This document shows, piece by piece, positions 41,100-51,200 of a DNA stretch of 64,000 bases; the stretch's first letter is position 1, and every line of letters starts with the position of its first letter. The DNA is from Pseudanabaena sp. (lineage in GTDB: Bacteria > Cyanobacteriota > Cyanobacteriia > Pseudanabaenales > Pseudanabaenaceae): positions 1 through 64,000 of the forward strand of contig QBLS01000014.1 of NCBI GenBank assembly GCA_003249015.1, written 5' to 3'. The notes under the pieces were generated by a model. It had not been told where the DNA came from, searched no databases, and saw nothing but the letters and a program-made list of their open reading frames with translations. The position numbers were made by a program, and so were the translations under genes.

Positions 41100-41423
41100 A
41101 TGAGCGAGCAAGTAAAAGTCATTAAGCCTTCTGGGAGATTAGATGTTACAACAGCGGCTCAATTTCGCCGTCAAGTTAGTGACATCGCTTCAGTGGCAAA
41201 TCCTCCTAAATATTTGTTAGTTGACCTACAGGAAATCACCTTCATGGATAGTTCGGGGCTAGGCGCTCTAGTTTCAGCACTAAAAGCGCTTCGTAATATT
41301 GACGGAGAAATGGTAATCAGCAGCGCCAATGATCAAGTGCAGATGCTATTCGAGCTTACCAGTATGACTAAAATTTTTAAGATTTATGCAACTGCTGACG
41401 AATTTAAGTCAACCCTAAAATAA
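41100..41423 (+). CDS. STAS-domain anti-sigma factor antagonist
   Basis: A 107-residue SpoIIAA/RsbV-like protein. The phosphorylatable serine is Ser51 in TFMDSSGLGALVSAL. The unphosphorylated form would bind an anti-sigma kinase and free a sigma factor or other partner. The ATG at 41100 (MSEQVKVIKPSGRLDVTTAA) is preferred to a start 25 codons upstream. No partner kinase or phosphatase is near. Cyanobacteria carry several such proteins. Confidence 0.92.
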   Translation: MSEQVKVIKPSGRLDVTTAAQFRRQVSDIASVANPPKYLLVDLQEITFMDSSGLGALVSALKALRNIDGEMVISSANDQVQMLFELTSMTKIFKIYATADEFKSTLK

Positions 41424-41800
41424 CTTACAGCGCTTTGCGCTCAGTCCCAAATCACAAAAATCCTGAAAACATTGCAAAATAATGCTTTCAGGATTTTTTG
41501 TATGTTCGCGTGATTGGCAATCGCCAGTCTTATTCCCAAGAAGCTAGTGGAGTCGCTTTGTACATCAACTTGCTTATTGGTTTTTGGTTTGTCCCAATGC
41601 AAGCGACTACCGCTGCAGAAAGAGAATAATTTCAAGATTTTTCATGATTTATGGTAATTATTTTCAAAATTCAGTAACTAATCTAAATTGACTGCGCTAA
41701 TATGTTTATGGATAAGAATTTTTAGATTGTATGTTTGTTTTTGACAGCCTCTTTCCGAAATCCCTATCTCTATACATCTCTGACCGTTAAATTAAGTATT
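41424..41800. other. Intergenic region with terminator and leader of the RRM gene
   Basis: AAAAATCCTGAAA..TTTCAGGATTTTTT (about 41456-41499) is a terminator for the STAS gene. AGTCGCTT and AAGCGACT (41552-41559, 41602-41609) frame GGTTTTTGGTTTGTCCCA, a possible degenerate framed palindrome. The rest is the AT-rich leader of the RRM gene. Confidence 0.6.
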
Positions 41801-42112
41801 ATGTCTATTTATGTTGGTAATCTCTCCTATGAGGTTACAGAAGATGATTTGAAAGCCGTATTTGCAGAATATGGCAAAATCACCCGTGTTCATTTGCCTA
41901 TTGACCGTGAATCTGGTCGTCCTCGTGGTTTCGCTTTTGTAGAAATGACTGCGGAAAATGAAGAAGACGCAGCGATCGAAGCTTTAGATGAAGCTGAGTG
42001 GATGGGTCGTTCACTTAAGGTAAACAAGGCTAAACCTCGTGAAAGCTCTGACTCATTCGGTGGCGGCGGTCGCGGCGGATTTCGCGGCGGCGGTGGCGGT
42101 CGTCGTTACTAA
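41801..42112 (+). CDS. RNA-binding protein, single RRM with glycine-rich tail
   Basis: A 103-residue cyanobacterial Rbp-type protein. The RRM has RNP2 IYVGNLS and RNP1 RGFAFVEM, and the tail is FGGGGRGGFRGGGGGRRY. Such proteins bind RNA and are often induced by cold or needed for mRNA localisation to thylakoids. The ATG at 41801 (MSIYVGNLSYEVTEDDLKAV) is the family's usual start; 22 codons upstream are leader. The hairpin just after the stop (AAAGAGGGAGC..GCTCCCTCTTTT) is a good terminator. Confidence 0.94.
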   Translation: MSIYVGNLSYEVTEDDLKAVFAEYGKITRVHLPIDRESGRPRGFAFVEMTAENEEDAAIEALDEAEWMGRSLKVNKAKPRESSDSFGGGGRGGFRGGGGGRRY

Positions 42113-42114
42113 AC

Positions 42115-42153
42115 ACAAATGAAAAGAGGGAGCGTAAAGCTCCCTCTTTTCAT
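42115..42153. terminator. Bidirectional terminator
   Basis: AAATGAAAAGAGGGAGC, then GTAAA, then GCTCCCTCTTTTCATTT. It lies between the convergent RRM and ferredoxin genes, with T-runs on both sides. Confidence 0.82.
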
Positions 42154-42545
42154 TTGTGTTTACCTCTTTTCATTGCGGCAGCATCGCCAACTACACCCAG
42201 ATTTTGAATAATTTGATACTTTCTAGCCTCTTCCAGTTTTTCTAGATCGTTATAGTTAACCCAAGCAATACAATCTACGGGACAAGTATCGATCGCCTCT
42301 TGCACTAGCTCTTCTTGATCACCGTCTTGGGCAATCACCCTAGCTCGACCATAGTCTTCTTCCAGAAAGAAAGTACTGCTCGCTACATGGGCGCAATGTC
42401 CACAACCAATACAAACAGTTTCATCGACAAAAACGGCATCTTGTCGCAAGTCACCGCCCAGTTCAGGCTCAAAGCCAGAGCGCTCCAATATCTCTGACTT
42501 TAAGTCTAAATCCGAAATTTTAGTATCTACAGATACTTTATCCAT
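42150..42545 (-). CDS. 4Fe-4S ferredoxin-type protein next to ycf35
   Basis: A 131-residue protein with one 4Fe-4S site (CIGCGHC at about 45-51, and CPVDC at about 88). It has a 35-residue N-terminal extension and a basic helical C-terminus ending RGKHK. It overlaps the ycf35 gene by eight bases, forming with the DUF2997 gene a set that is conserved in cyanobacteria. Electron partner unknown. Confidence 0.88.
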   Translation of the reverse strand: MDKVSVDTKISDLDLKSEILERSGFEPELGGDLRQDAVFVDETVCIGCGHCAHVASSTFFLEEDYGRARVIAQDGDQEELVQEAIDTCPVDCIAWVNYNDLEKLEEARKYQIIQNLGVVGDAAAMKRGKHK

Positions 42546-42924
42546 GCCAACGTTGCAGGACTAAACGTACAGAGCCATCTTCTTGGACTTTTTGCTCAGA
42601 GAGTTCAAAGCCTTGTTCTTTTGACTCGCTCATCACTGTGGCGATCGCATAACGTTGTGTCACCTTATTCAAAAAGCTTTCAACAGTCCAAGGTTGCTGC
42701 CAAAACTGCATATCCGCAACTAGGGCGTACTCTGCACCATTCCATTGAAAACCAACGTCATAGCCATTTTCTTGCTCGATCACAACTTCAGCGATCGCAG
42801 ATGCACCTTGATGTCCACGCATAGGTGCTTCTCCTGATTTCCAGTCAACACCCAAAGCGGTTAGGGCAGTTTGGAGAGGCTCAAGGCTACGGATTTGAGT
42901 TTTTACTTGGGTAAAATGTGACAT
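42538..42924 (-). CDS. ycf35: Ycf35 (DUF1257) protein
   Basis: A 128-residue protein conserved in cyanobacteria and some plastids: MSHFTQVKTQIRSLEPLQTA, then MRGHQGASAIAEVVI and DVGFQWNGAEYALVADMQFW. Function not established. It overlaps the downstream ferredoxin gene and follows the DUF2997 gene on the same strand. Confidence 0.92.
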   Translation of the reverse strand: MSHFTQVKTQIRSLEPLQTALTALGVDWKSGEAPMRGHQGASAIAEVVIEQENGYDVGFQWNGAEYALVADMQFWQQPWTVESFLNKVTQRYAIATVMSESKEQGFELSEQKVQEDGSVRLVLQRWHG

Positions 42925-43240
42925 GGCAGTACCTTAACTTCTATGTGAACGACGAATCAGCTAAAAAAGAAATTTATTTGAATAAATGTCGAGCAAATAC
43001 TGGGCTGTAGACCGCATTTAACTTACATCTAGATCACTACTATAGCAAGACTAAATTTAGAATTTTAGTATTATTACCTAGCAAGCTTAATTATTAAATA
43101 TTGTTTTTAGAATGCTTGCCCATGGCAAGCATTCTAAAAACATTTTTGAGATTTTCGGGACTTGGGGGACTGAAAATCTCAAAACCTATGGATCCTTTTG
43201 CACGTCGCCTCGCGACGTGCAAAAGGATCCATAGGTTTTA
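42925..43240. other. Intergenic region with three nested hairpins
   Basis: The arms TGTTTTTAGAATGCTTGCC (43102-43120/43124-43142), GAGATTTTC (43148-43156/43172-43180) and a perfect 28-bp pair (43181-43208/43212-43239, loop CTC) stand in a row before the DUF2997 stop codon at 43241. They separate DUF2997 from ycf35 transcription or process the shared message. Confidence 0.75.
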
Positions 43241-43471
43241 TTACCACTGGCTAAAGCTAGAGATATCATCACCCACATAATCAAATTGTGTAGCTGACTG
43301 AGATGCACTGCATTTCGATGCAAAATTTTCCGAAGTAAGTTCGGTATGAACTACTACGCCCAACTTTGCTTCGATCTTCGACGTTACCTCGGCACAGCTA
43401 GCTCCAATTATGCCTGTGACCCGTTCTTCGACTCGACCATCAGGGTAAATAATAAATTCCAGAGTTTCCAT
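43241..43471 (-). CDS. DUF2997 protein
   Basis: A 76-residue protein: METLEFIIYPDGRVEERVTG, then GASCAEVTSKIEAKLG. The N-terminal strand and the G-x-x-CxE helix are typical of DUF2997, which occurs next to ycf35 in many cyanobacteria. The C-terminal tail (FDYVGDDISSFSQW) is polar. Function unknown. Confidence 0.85.
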   Translation of the reverse strand: METLEFIIYPDGRVEERVTGIIGASCAEVTSKIEAKLGVVVHTELTSENFASKCSASQSATQFDYVGDDISSFSQW

Positions 43472-43562
43472 ACTGGCGCTAACTATTGAGTTAATTAGTA
43501 GTTTGACGTAAGTTTCATGAAACCGTCAAGACTTCGTTAGGCAGACTAATGGCAGCAAACCT

Positions 43563-43607
43563 ATAAAGATATTTAAACGGTGCTTCGCACTGCTTAGATA
43601 TCTTTAT
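43563..43607. repeat. Imperfect hairpin
   Basis: ATAAAGATATTTAAACGGTG pairs with mismatches to GCACTGCTTAGATATCTTTA around GCTTCGC. It lies in the divergent region between the DUF2997 and GlcD-like genes. Confidence 0.55.
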
Positions 43608-43731
43608 GGGTCTATAGCATGAGTAATTACGCAAAGCACCGCCACTTGAAACAAGAAATAGCGGTGTGTAGCTTCACCACCATTTCTTAATTAGGAAGGG
43701 AGTATATTAAAAAAAATCCAGATTAGCTGCC

Positions 43732-45072
43732 ATGCAAGTTTATTCAGAATCGATAGCAAATATTTTAGAAGAGTTGTCTGGCATCGAAGCCATTACCAAT
43801 CCCGCCCAAGTCGCTAAACTCTCCGAAGACTATTATCATTTCAGTCCCGTGCTTGTACCTTTGCTTACTGGTAAAGTCGGCGACTTAGTAGTACGCCCTT
43901 GCAACGAAGAAGAAGTTCTACGAATTGCCAAAGCTTGTGTGAAATTTAAAATCCCCCTGACTGTGCGGGGGAGTGGTACAGGCAACTATGGACAATGCAC
44001 GCCACTTCGGGGGGGAATCATTTTGGAAACTTCCAGAATGCAAGCAATTAAATGGATTAAAGCGGGACTTGCATCTGTGCAAGCAGGTGTAAAACTTGCC
44101 ACTCTGGACAAGAAAGCTCAAGAAATTGGCTGGGAATCGCGTATGGTTCCGTCAACAGTGAGAAGTGCCACAGTGGGCGGGTTTATTGCGGGAGGCAGTG
44201 GTGGTATCGGCTCAGTTTTGTATGGGCAACTGCGCGATCGCGGTAATTTACGAGCGGTGCGGGTAGTTACCTTAGAAGACCAGCCGCGCATTATTGAATT
44301 GCGTGGTGATGACGTCCAGAAAGTCAATCATGCCTACGGCACAAATGGGATTATTACAGAACTAGAAGTTCCCCTAGCGCCCGCCTATGGTTGGGCGGAA
44401 TATGTGGTTTGTTTCGCAGACTTTATGACTGCGGCAAAATTTGGTCAAGCCCTTGGCAATAGTGACGGCATCATCAAAAAAATGATTAGCGTCCATGCCG
44501 CGCCAATTCCCAATTACTTTACAGCTTTACAAAGTTACATTCCCAAGGATTCCGATTGTGCTCTGGTTCTAGTTGCAGAAAGCGATCGCGAACCCTTCAT
44601 GAGTCTGGTTAAGGAGTTTCGCGGCGAGATCTGCTATGAAAAAAATGCACAGGAAGCGAGTAAAGGAATTAGCCTCGTAGAATTTTCTTGGAACCATACC
44701 ACTCTGCACGCTCGGGCTGCCGATTCATCATTGACCTATCTCCAGAGCCTATTTCCCAATGACCCCAAGCTCAATTTGTTACAACAAATGCACGAGTATT
44801 TTGGCGACGAGGTGATTATGCACTTAGAATTTGTCCGCGCTAATGGGGTGGTTGTACCAGTGGCAATTCAGGTAGTAAGGTATACGGATAGCGATCGCCT
44901 CAATAAAATTATTGAATATCACGAATCTCAAGGCGTAATTATTTTCAATCCCCATACTTACATTCTCGAAGATGGCGGCATGAAAACCATAGATCATAAT
45001 CAGTTAGATTTTAAGCGGATGGTTGATCCCTATGGCTTAATGAATCCTGACAAGATGAAAGGGTTTATATAA
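43732..45072 (+). CDS. FAD-binding oxidase, GlcD/glycolate dehydrogenase-like
   Basis: A 446-residue flavoprotein of the vanillyl-alcohol-oxidase superfamily. The FAD-binding PCMH domain at about 40-225 includes VRPCNEEEVLRIAKACVKFK, TVRGSGTGNYGQCTPLRGGI and GGFIAGGSGGIGSVLYGQLR. The C-terminal substrate domain ends DPYGLMNPDKMKGFI. No iron-sulfur partner (GlcF) is nearby. Substrate uncertain, perhaps a 2-hydroxy acid. Confidence 0.87.
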   Translation: MQVYSESIANILEELSGIEAITNPAQVAKLSEDYYHFSPVLVPLLTGKVGDLVVRPCNEEEVLRIAKACVKFKIPLTVRGSGTGNYGQCTPLRGGIILETSRMQAIKWIKAGLASVQAGVKLATLDKKAQEIGWESRMVPSTVRSATVGGFIAGGSGGIGSVLYGQLRDRGNLRAVRVVTLEDQPRIIELRGDDVQKVNHAYGTNGIITELEVPLAPAYGWAEYVVCFADFMTAAKFGQALGNSDGIIKKMISVHAAPIPNYFTALQSYIPKDSDCALVLVAESDREPFMSLVKEFRGEICYEKNAQEASKGISLVEFSWNHTTLHARAADSSLTYLQSLFPNDPKLNLLQQMHEYFGDEVIMHLEFVRANGVVVPVAIQVVRYTDSDRLNKIIEYHESQGVIIFNPHTYILEDGGMKTIDHNQLDFKRMVDPYGLMNPDKMKGFI

Positions 45073-45108
45073 ATAGGGGTGCGCGGCAGAGCCGCGCATC
45101 CCTATTTA
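45070..45108. terminator. 18-bp hairpin after GlcD-like gene
   Basis: TAAATAGGGGTGCGCGGC, loop AGA, and GCCGCGCATCCCTATTTA, with one mismatch. It starts within the stop codon of the GlcD-like gene (TAA at 45070-45072). Confidence 0.75.
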
Positions 45109-45150
45109 TGGGCTAAGCTATACATAACTTTACAAAGCGATTTAGCTGCC

Positions 45151-46590
45151 ATGACCGCAAATGTTTTAGTCAAAGATGATTTCAGCCCCAACTCTAAACG
45201 CTCTGAAGATCAGCGATCGCAAGTTTTACCTGCGGGGGGACAAGATCCTGAACGTTTTGATTGGCTAGAGGTATGGTATCCCGTTTTTTATACAGAAGAT
45301 TTAGACAAAACTAAGCCAAATAAATTCACACTATTAGAAAGAGATTTAGTAATTTGGTGGGATCGTCACACGGCTTCATGGAAAGTTTTTGATGATCGCT
45401 GTCCCCATCGGCTAGTCCCCCTGTCTGAAGGTAGAATCGCCGAAGATGGATTATTAGAATGCCCCTATCACGGTTGGGCTTTTAAGAGTGATGGTAGTTG
45501 CGATCGCATCCCCCAACAACCTGACAACGGCTCAGCTAACACCTCAAAACGAGCTTGTGTCTCCACATTACCCGCCTCTGAGCGTCAAGGATTACTATTT
45601 GTATATGCTGGCAAGCCTGAAAATGCACCCCATACCAAGATCCCAATTATTGAGCCTCTAGAAATAGATACAGATAAATGGACTCTATTCGGAACTTTTC
45701 GTGATTTGCCCTACGATGCCATTACGCTCCTAGAAAATGTTCTCGATGCAAGTCATCTACCCTTTACGCATCATAAGTCCGTGGGTAATCGTGCTAACGC
45801 GGCTCCGATGGTTTTGGATGTTCTTGAATCTGATAAATTTGGATTTAAAGGAATATGGGAGGAGGGTCCAAGACGAGGCAAATTAGGACAGCAGGACACA
45901 ACTTTTATCGCCCCTTCCCTAATGTGGCATGACTTAACCTCCAAACAATTTGGTAGGACGATGACGGTGGTATATGCCACACCAACCCGCAAAGGTGAAT
46001 GTCGATTATTTGCCAGATTCCCTTTCCAGTTCAGTTCTGCAATTCCCAGATTTTTTATTGGTATTACCCCCCGCTGGTACTCTCATATCGGACAAAACGC
46101 AATTTTAGAAGATGATCAGATCTTCCTGCATTATCAAGAGCGTTATTTAGAACAGGCTCTCGATAAGTTAGAAAATAATGGCAACTACGCCAAGGCGTTT
46201 TACTTGGCAACCCAAGCCGACACCTATGTTTCAGAACTAAGAAAATGGGTTGATCGCTACCAAGCAAATCCCTTTGCCAATCAAAAACTAAAACCAGCCT
46301 TATCCAAACCAGTTCTTCTAGATCGCTATCATTCCCACACTTCTAAATGTGCGAGTTGTAGCAAAGCTCTAAAAAACATTCGTAAACTCAAATCTGTATG
46401 CCTTGCGATCGCCGCAATAGCTTGGACAATTAGCCCTTTAATTGGCTTTATAGTTGCGCCAAACAATTTAACCCTGATTTTGTTAAGTTCCGCAGTCGCC
46501 GTAATTGCGATCGCTGTATGGCTTGTTTGTCGTAACCTAGAGCAAAAATTCATCTACGGGCAAGAGACTCCATTACGCAACCTCTCTTAA
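45151..46590 (+). CDS. Rieske oxygenase, pheophorbide a oxygenase (PaO)-like
   Basis: A 479-residue Rieske non-haem iron oxygenase. The 2Fe-2S Rieske centre is CPHRLVPLSEGRIAEDGLLE, then CPYHGWAF. The mononuclear iron ligands are in ENVLDASHLPFTHHKS. The PaO-type C-terminal domain ends with a CASC motif (about residue 410) and two membrane spans (VCLAIAAIAWTISPLIGFIV; LILLSSAVAVIAIAVWLV). The CxxC and membrane anchor are shared with the plant PaO/Tic55/PTC52 group, so it may act on a chlorophyll derivative at the thylakoid. The ATG at 45151 is the first after the hairpin. Confidence 0.9.
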   Translation: MTANVLVKDDFSPNSKRSEDQRSQVLPAGGQDPERFDWLEVWYPVFYTEDLDKTKPNKFTLLERDLVIWWDRHTASWKVFDDRCPHRLVPLSEGRIAEDGLLECPYHGWAFKSDGSCDRIPQQPDNGSANTSKRACVSTLPASERQGLLFVYAGKPENAPHTKIPIIEPLEIDTDKWTLFGTFRDLPYDAITLLENVLDASHLPFTHHKSVGNRANAAPMVLDVLESDKFGFKGIWEEGPRRGKLGQQDTTFIAPSLMWHDLTSKQFGRTMTVVYATPTRKGECRLFARFPFQFSSAIPRFFIGITPRWYSHIGQNAILEDDQIFLHYQERYLEQALDKLENNGNYAKAFYLATQADTYVSELRKWVDRYQANPFANQKLKPALSKPVLLDRYHSHTSKCASCSKALKNIRKLKSVCLAIAAIAWTISPLIGFIVAPNNLTLILLSSAVAVIAIAVWLVCRNLEQKFIYGQETPLRNLS

Positions 46591-46621
46591 CAAATGGCGC
46601 GGCTCCGCCGCGCCATTTGTT
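46589..46621. terminator. Perfect 15-bp hairpin
   Basis: AACAAATGGCGCGGC, loop TCC and the reverse complement. It starts at the last bases of the oxygenase stop codon and is shared with the convergent GNAT gene, whose stop is at 46625. Confidence 0.82.
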
Positions 46622-46624
46622 GAT

Positions 46625-47137
46625 TTAGAGAACCTTACCCAAAATCATTAGACTTTGCTCTACGCCATCTAGCTCCGCAACTTGAGGCAAAAATCCCCAT
46701 TCCACAAACCCCTGCCGCTTAAATAATCGACAACTAGCAACGTTGTGGGCAAATACAAACCCTACAAGTTTTGATATAGCAAGCTTTGGACAAGCTGCGA
46801 TCGCATGACTCAGCAACTTCTGTCCAATACCCTTGCCTTGCCATGCAGGATCGACATAAACGCTAACTTCCGCCGTCTTATGATAAGCAGGACGACCATA
46901 AAACATTTGCAAGCTCAGCCAGCCAATTATTTTTTCATTCTGATCACTGGAAATGTCGCGATCGCCAATTGTGATCACCCAAACTGGATAGCGATCGTCA
47001 TGGGCACGAAACCATGCACGACGGCTCTCCACAGTAATCGGCTCCAGATCAGCCGTGGCAAGTCGTGAAGGAATCGCAGCGTTATAAATTTCAATAATTT
47101 GCGGTAAATCTACCTCTATTGCTAGCCGAATTTGCAT
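46625..47137 (-). CDS. GNAT acetyltransferase, phosphinothricin-type
   Basis: A 170-residue GNAT enzyme. The acetyl-CoA loop is DPAWQGKGIGQKLLSHAI (about 105-122), with IRLAIEVDLPQIIEIYNAAI at the start and GFVFAHNVASCRLFKRQGFV near the end. This layout fits the phosphinothricin/methionine-derivative acetyltransferase group, whose natural substrates are often amino acid analogues. It stands alone. Confidence 0.9.
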   Translation of the reverse strand: MQIRLAIEVDLPQIIEIYNAAIPSRLATADLEPITVESRRAWFRAHDDRYPVWVITIGDRDISSDQNEKIIGWLSLQMFYGRPAYHKTAEVSVYVDPAWQGKGIGQKLLSHAIAACPKLAISKLVGFVFAHNVASCRLFKRQGFVEWGFLPQVAELDGVEQSLMILGKVL

Positions 47138-47233
47138 AGTCCCATCCGAGTGAATAATACCAATCTAAGAAAGTGTGACAACACTCTCCTCAGTTGACAA
47201 CCAAGACTACTAATTATTCACTCGATAAGAACG

Positions 47234-48034
47234 CTACTGATCGGGAATAGAGTCCATTTTGGCAAAACCGATAATTTGCATTTTCCCTTCAGTCACTTCC
47301 AGCTTCAAGACCCTAGCCGTAATTCCTCTTGCCTCAAGCTGACGCAAATCCAATAGTTTATTTAAACCTTCCGCAAAAGCTTTAGTTATACGTTCAGGAA
47401 CAGGAGTACCTGCCAACTCAATCTTTGGATCGATAATTCGTAATCTTGTACCACCCAAAATTTTCAACTCCGCATTTAGAGATACATCAAGCTTCGTTGG
47501 ATTGGGCTTAGTAATGCTTGCCTGAGACTGTAATGTTGCAGATAAGCGGATGCGATCATTGCCTAAAAAATTTACTTCAGGATTAACCAAATCAAGAATT
47601 TCAGGAGTACCCCTATTAGTACCAGTAATGTCGATACTTAACCCTTTGAATGAAGATTGAATAGTTGGCGATTGCAGAGCCATATTTATGTCTGCTGAGT
47701 TTAATATAATTCTCAGAGCAGCTTGCAAAGGCTGACGCAAAATAATTTTGCCTGACTGAAGAGCATTCGGGTCAATACTAATGGGATCAGTCTCAAAATC
47801 CACTTCCTCAATTTTTAAAAACTCTAAGACATACACATTACGAGCCGCTACCCGAATACGGTCAACCTTGCCCAAAAGAATCTGATAGTTAGGCGCGTTA
47901 TCAACCCTAACCTCTAGAATCTCCGCCTTCACAACCTGCGATCGTAAAAAATCTGTCGCAACTCGATCAATGACAATTCCTGGTGAACCTGCTAAGCCCA
48001 AAAATGTTGTCAATAGACCTGCAAGTAGTTCCAT
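47234..48034 (-). CDS. DUF2993 (LmeA-type) lipid-binding-like protein
   Basis: A 266-residue exported or anchored protein of the DUF2993 family. The N-terminal hydrophobic segment is MELLAGLLTTFLGLAGSPG. A tubular-lipid-binding-like body follows (SQVVKAEILEVRVDNAPNYQ, LLGKVDRIRVAARNVYVLEF), ending GITARVLKLEVTEGKMQIIG. The mycobacterial relative LmeA acts in lipomannan maturation, but the cyanobacterial role is unknown. The ATG at 48034 is preferred to a GTG six codons earlier. Confidence 0.85.
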   Translation of the reverse strand: MELLAGLLTTFLGLAGSPGIVIDRVATDFLRSQVVKAEILEVRVDNAPNYQILLGKVDRIRVAARNVYVLEFLKIEEVDFETDPISIDPNALQSGKIILRQPLQAALRIILNSADINMALQSPTIQSSFKGLSIDITGTNRGTPEILDLVNPEVNFLGNDRIRLSATLQSQASITKPNPTKLDVSLNAELKILGGTRLRIIDPKIELAGTPVPERITKAFAEGLNKLLDLRQLEARGITARVLKLEVTEGKMQIIGFAKMDSIPDQ

Positions 48035-48115
48035 AGCTGCAACCTGAATCACACAAACATCATACAGCGCTTTGTGCCGCCGCCCAATGCGTTGCCTTGA
48101 AAATTTAAGATACCC

Positions 48116-48156
48116 TTGACACTAAATATAAGCATAGGTTAAGATAATATGCTTAT
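48116..48156 (+). promoter_or_regulatory. rpoB promoter with overlapping palindrome
   Basis: TTGACA (48116-48121), 18 bases, then TAAGAT (48140-48145) form a sigma-70-type promoter. ATAAGCATA (48128-48136) and TATGCTTAT (48148-48156) are an exact inverted pair spanning the -10 box, a possible operator or RNA hairpin in the leader. Confidence 0.65.
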
Positions 48157-48212
48157 GTGTAGACTCAAAAATACACATTTGATCCGCCCACTAAAACTGC
48201 AGTCATTAGTGC

Positions 48213-51200
48213 ATGAATAAGCCTACTCTTGTTACTCCTGCCTTCGTTCTACCAGATCTTGTAGAAATCCAGCGGGAGAGTTTTCGATGGTTCCTAGAAG
48301 AAGGACTTATTGAAGAGCTTGAGAGTTTCTCGCCGATTACAGATTATACGGGCAAGATGGAACTCCACTTCATTGCCAAAGATTATAAGCTCAAGCGTCC
48401 TAAGTACAGCGTTGATGATTCTAAACGTCGAGATGCAACTTATGCTGTACAGATGTATGTTCCCACTCGATTAATCAATAAAGAAACTGGAGAGATTAAG
48501 GAACAAGAAGTTTTCATTGGTGATCTGCCCCTGATGACAGACCGTGGAACTTTTATTATTAACGGTGCTGAACGAGTAATTGTCAATCAAATTGTTCGTA
48601 GCCCTGGGGTATATTACAAGCAAGAAATCGATAAAAATGGTCGCCGAACCTACAACGCAAGTCTAATCCCTAACCGAGGCGCTTGGCTAAAGTTTGAAAC
48701 CGACAAGAATGACTTGGTATGGGTACGGATTGATAAAACTCGTAAACTATCTGCTCAAGTATTGCTCAAGGCGATTGGTCTTAGTGATGCTGAGATTTTA
48801 GATGCGCTTACTCACCGCGAATACTTCCAAAAGACTATTGATAAGGAAGGGCAGTTTGATGAAGACGAAGCCCTCAAAGAGCTGTATCGCAAGCTAAGAC
48901 CAGGGGAACCTCCTACTGAGTCTGGTGGTCGTGAACTGTTGCGATCGCGCTTTTTTGACCCCAAACGCTACGATCTAGGCAAAGTTGGTCGTTACAAGAT
49001 CAACAAAAAGCTTCGCCTCAATACTCCTGACACCATGCGGGTATTGACCGAGAAAGATATCCTTACAGCTATCAACTACCTGATCAACCTCAAATTTGAC
49101 ATTGGCGAAATAGATGACATCGATCACCTGGGTAATCGCCGAGTACGCTCTGTCGGTGAACTTCTTCAAAACCAAGTCCGCGTCGGTCTAAACCGCTTAG
49201 AGAGAATCATTCGTGAAAGAATGACTGTTTCTGATGTCGATTCGTTGACACCAGCATCCCTAGTTAATCCAAAGCCTTTAGTTGCGGCGATCAAGGAATT
49301 CTTTGGTTCCAGCCAATTGTCGCAATTCATGGATCAAACCAACCCTCTTGCTGAGCTTACCCACAAGCGTCGTCTTAGTGCCTTAGGTCCTGGTGGTCTT
49401 ACCCGTGAACGTGCAGGTTTTGCGGTTCGTGACATCCACCCTAGTCACTATGGTCGCATCTGTCCCATTGAGACACCAGAAGGACCAAACGCAGGTCTGA
49501 TCGGCTCCCTCGCAACTCATGCCCGTGTTAACCAGTATGGCTTCATTGAGACCCCCTACTACGCGGTCGAAAACGGTAAGGTTCTGAAAAACCAAGAACC
49601 AATCTACATGACTGCCGACGAGGAAGACGAGTTTCGAGTTGCTCCCGGAGACGTAGCTACTAACGACGAAGGCTACATTTTTAGCGAAATCGTGCCGATT
49701 CGTTATCGTCAAGAATGGGGTACAGCCACACCTGAAGAAATTGACTATGTAGCCGTTTCCCCTGTGCAGATCATCTCTGTAGCAACATCATTAATTCCCT
49801 TTTTAGAACATGATGATGCTAACCGCGCCCTGATGGGTTCAAACATGCAGCGTCAAGCAGTTCCTCTACTCCGACCTGAGCGTCCTCTAGTTGGTACTGG
49901 ATTGGAAGCTCAAGCCGCAAGGGACTCAGGGATGGTAATTGTCTCGAGAGTTACTGGTGAGGTCTCCTACGTCTCCGCCGATGAGATTCGAGTCAAAGCC
50001 GATGATACTGGGCTAGAGAGTATTTATCGCTTACAGAAATATCAGCGATCAAACCAAGATACTTGCTTAAACCAACGTCCTTTAGTTTGGGTCGGTGACA
50101 CTGTAGTTGCAGGACAGGTACTAGCCGATGGTTCCGCGACAGAAGGCGGCGAAATTGCCCTTGGTCAAAACATTCTCGTAGCCTATATGCCTTGGGAAGG
50201 TTACAACTATGAAGACGCAATTTTGATCAATGAGCGTCTGGTTATTGATGATGTTTACACCTCAATTCACGTTGAAAAATATGAAATTGAGGCTCGTCAA
50301 ACTAAGCTAGGTCCTGAAGAAATCACCCGTGAAATTCCTAACGTTGGCGAAGAATCTCTTCGTAACTTAGATGAGCAAGGCATCATCCGCATCGGTGCTT
50401 GGGTTAGCTCTGGTGAGATCTTAGTCGGTAAGGTTACGCCCAAGGGTGAATCTGATCAGCCACCAGAAGAAAAACTCCTGAGAGCAATCTTTGGTGAAAA
50501 AGCTAGAGATGTGCGTGACAACTCCTTGCGAGTCCCTAACGGTGAGAAGGGTCGAGTCGTTGATGTGCGCGTATTTACTCGCGAACAGGGAGACGAACTG
50601 CCCCCTGGAGCCAATATGGTCGTGCGCGTCTATGTTGCCCAGAAGCGGAAGATTCAAGTCGGTGACAAAATGGCTGGTCGCCACGGTAACAAAGGAATCA
50701 TCTCGCGTATTCTGCCTAAGGAAGATATGCCTTTCTTGCCCGATGGTACTCCTCTGGATATCGTACTTAACCCTCTGGGTGTGCCATCACGGATGAATGT
50801 AGGGCAGGTCTTTGAATGTCTGCTAGGTTGGGCTGCCGAAAACTTAAACGCTCGCTTCAAAATCGTACCTTTCGATGAAATGTATGGAGAAGAGGCATCT
50901 AGAGAGTTAGTACATGGTCAGCTTGAACATGCACGAACCCACACTGGTAAAGATTGGGTTTTCAATGATGAATTTCCTGGCAAGCTCACTGTCTATGATG
51001 GTCGAACTGGTGAACCATTTGATCAACCCGTGACCGTTGGCAAGGCATATATGCTCAAATTAGTCCACTTGGTTGATGACAAGATCCATGCTCGTTCAAC
51101 TGGTCCCTACTCTCTGGTTACACAGCAGCCCCTTGGCGGTAAAGCGCAACAAGGTGGTCAGCGATTCGGAGAAATGGAAGTTTGGGCTTTGGAAGCGTTT

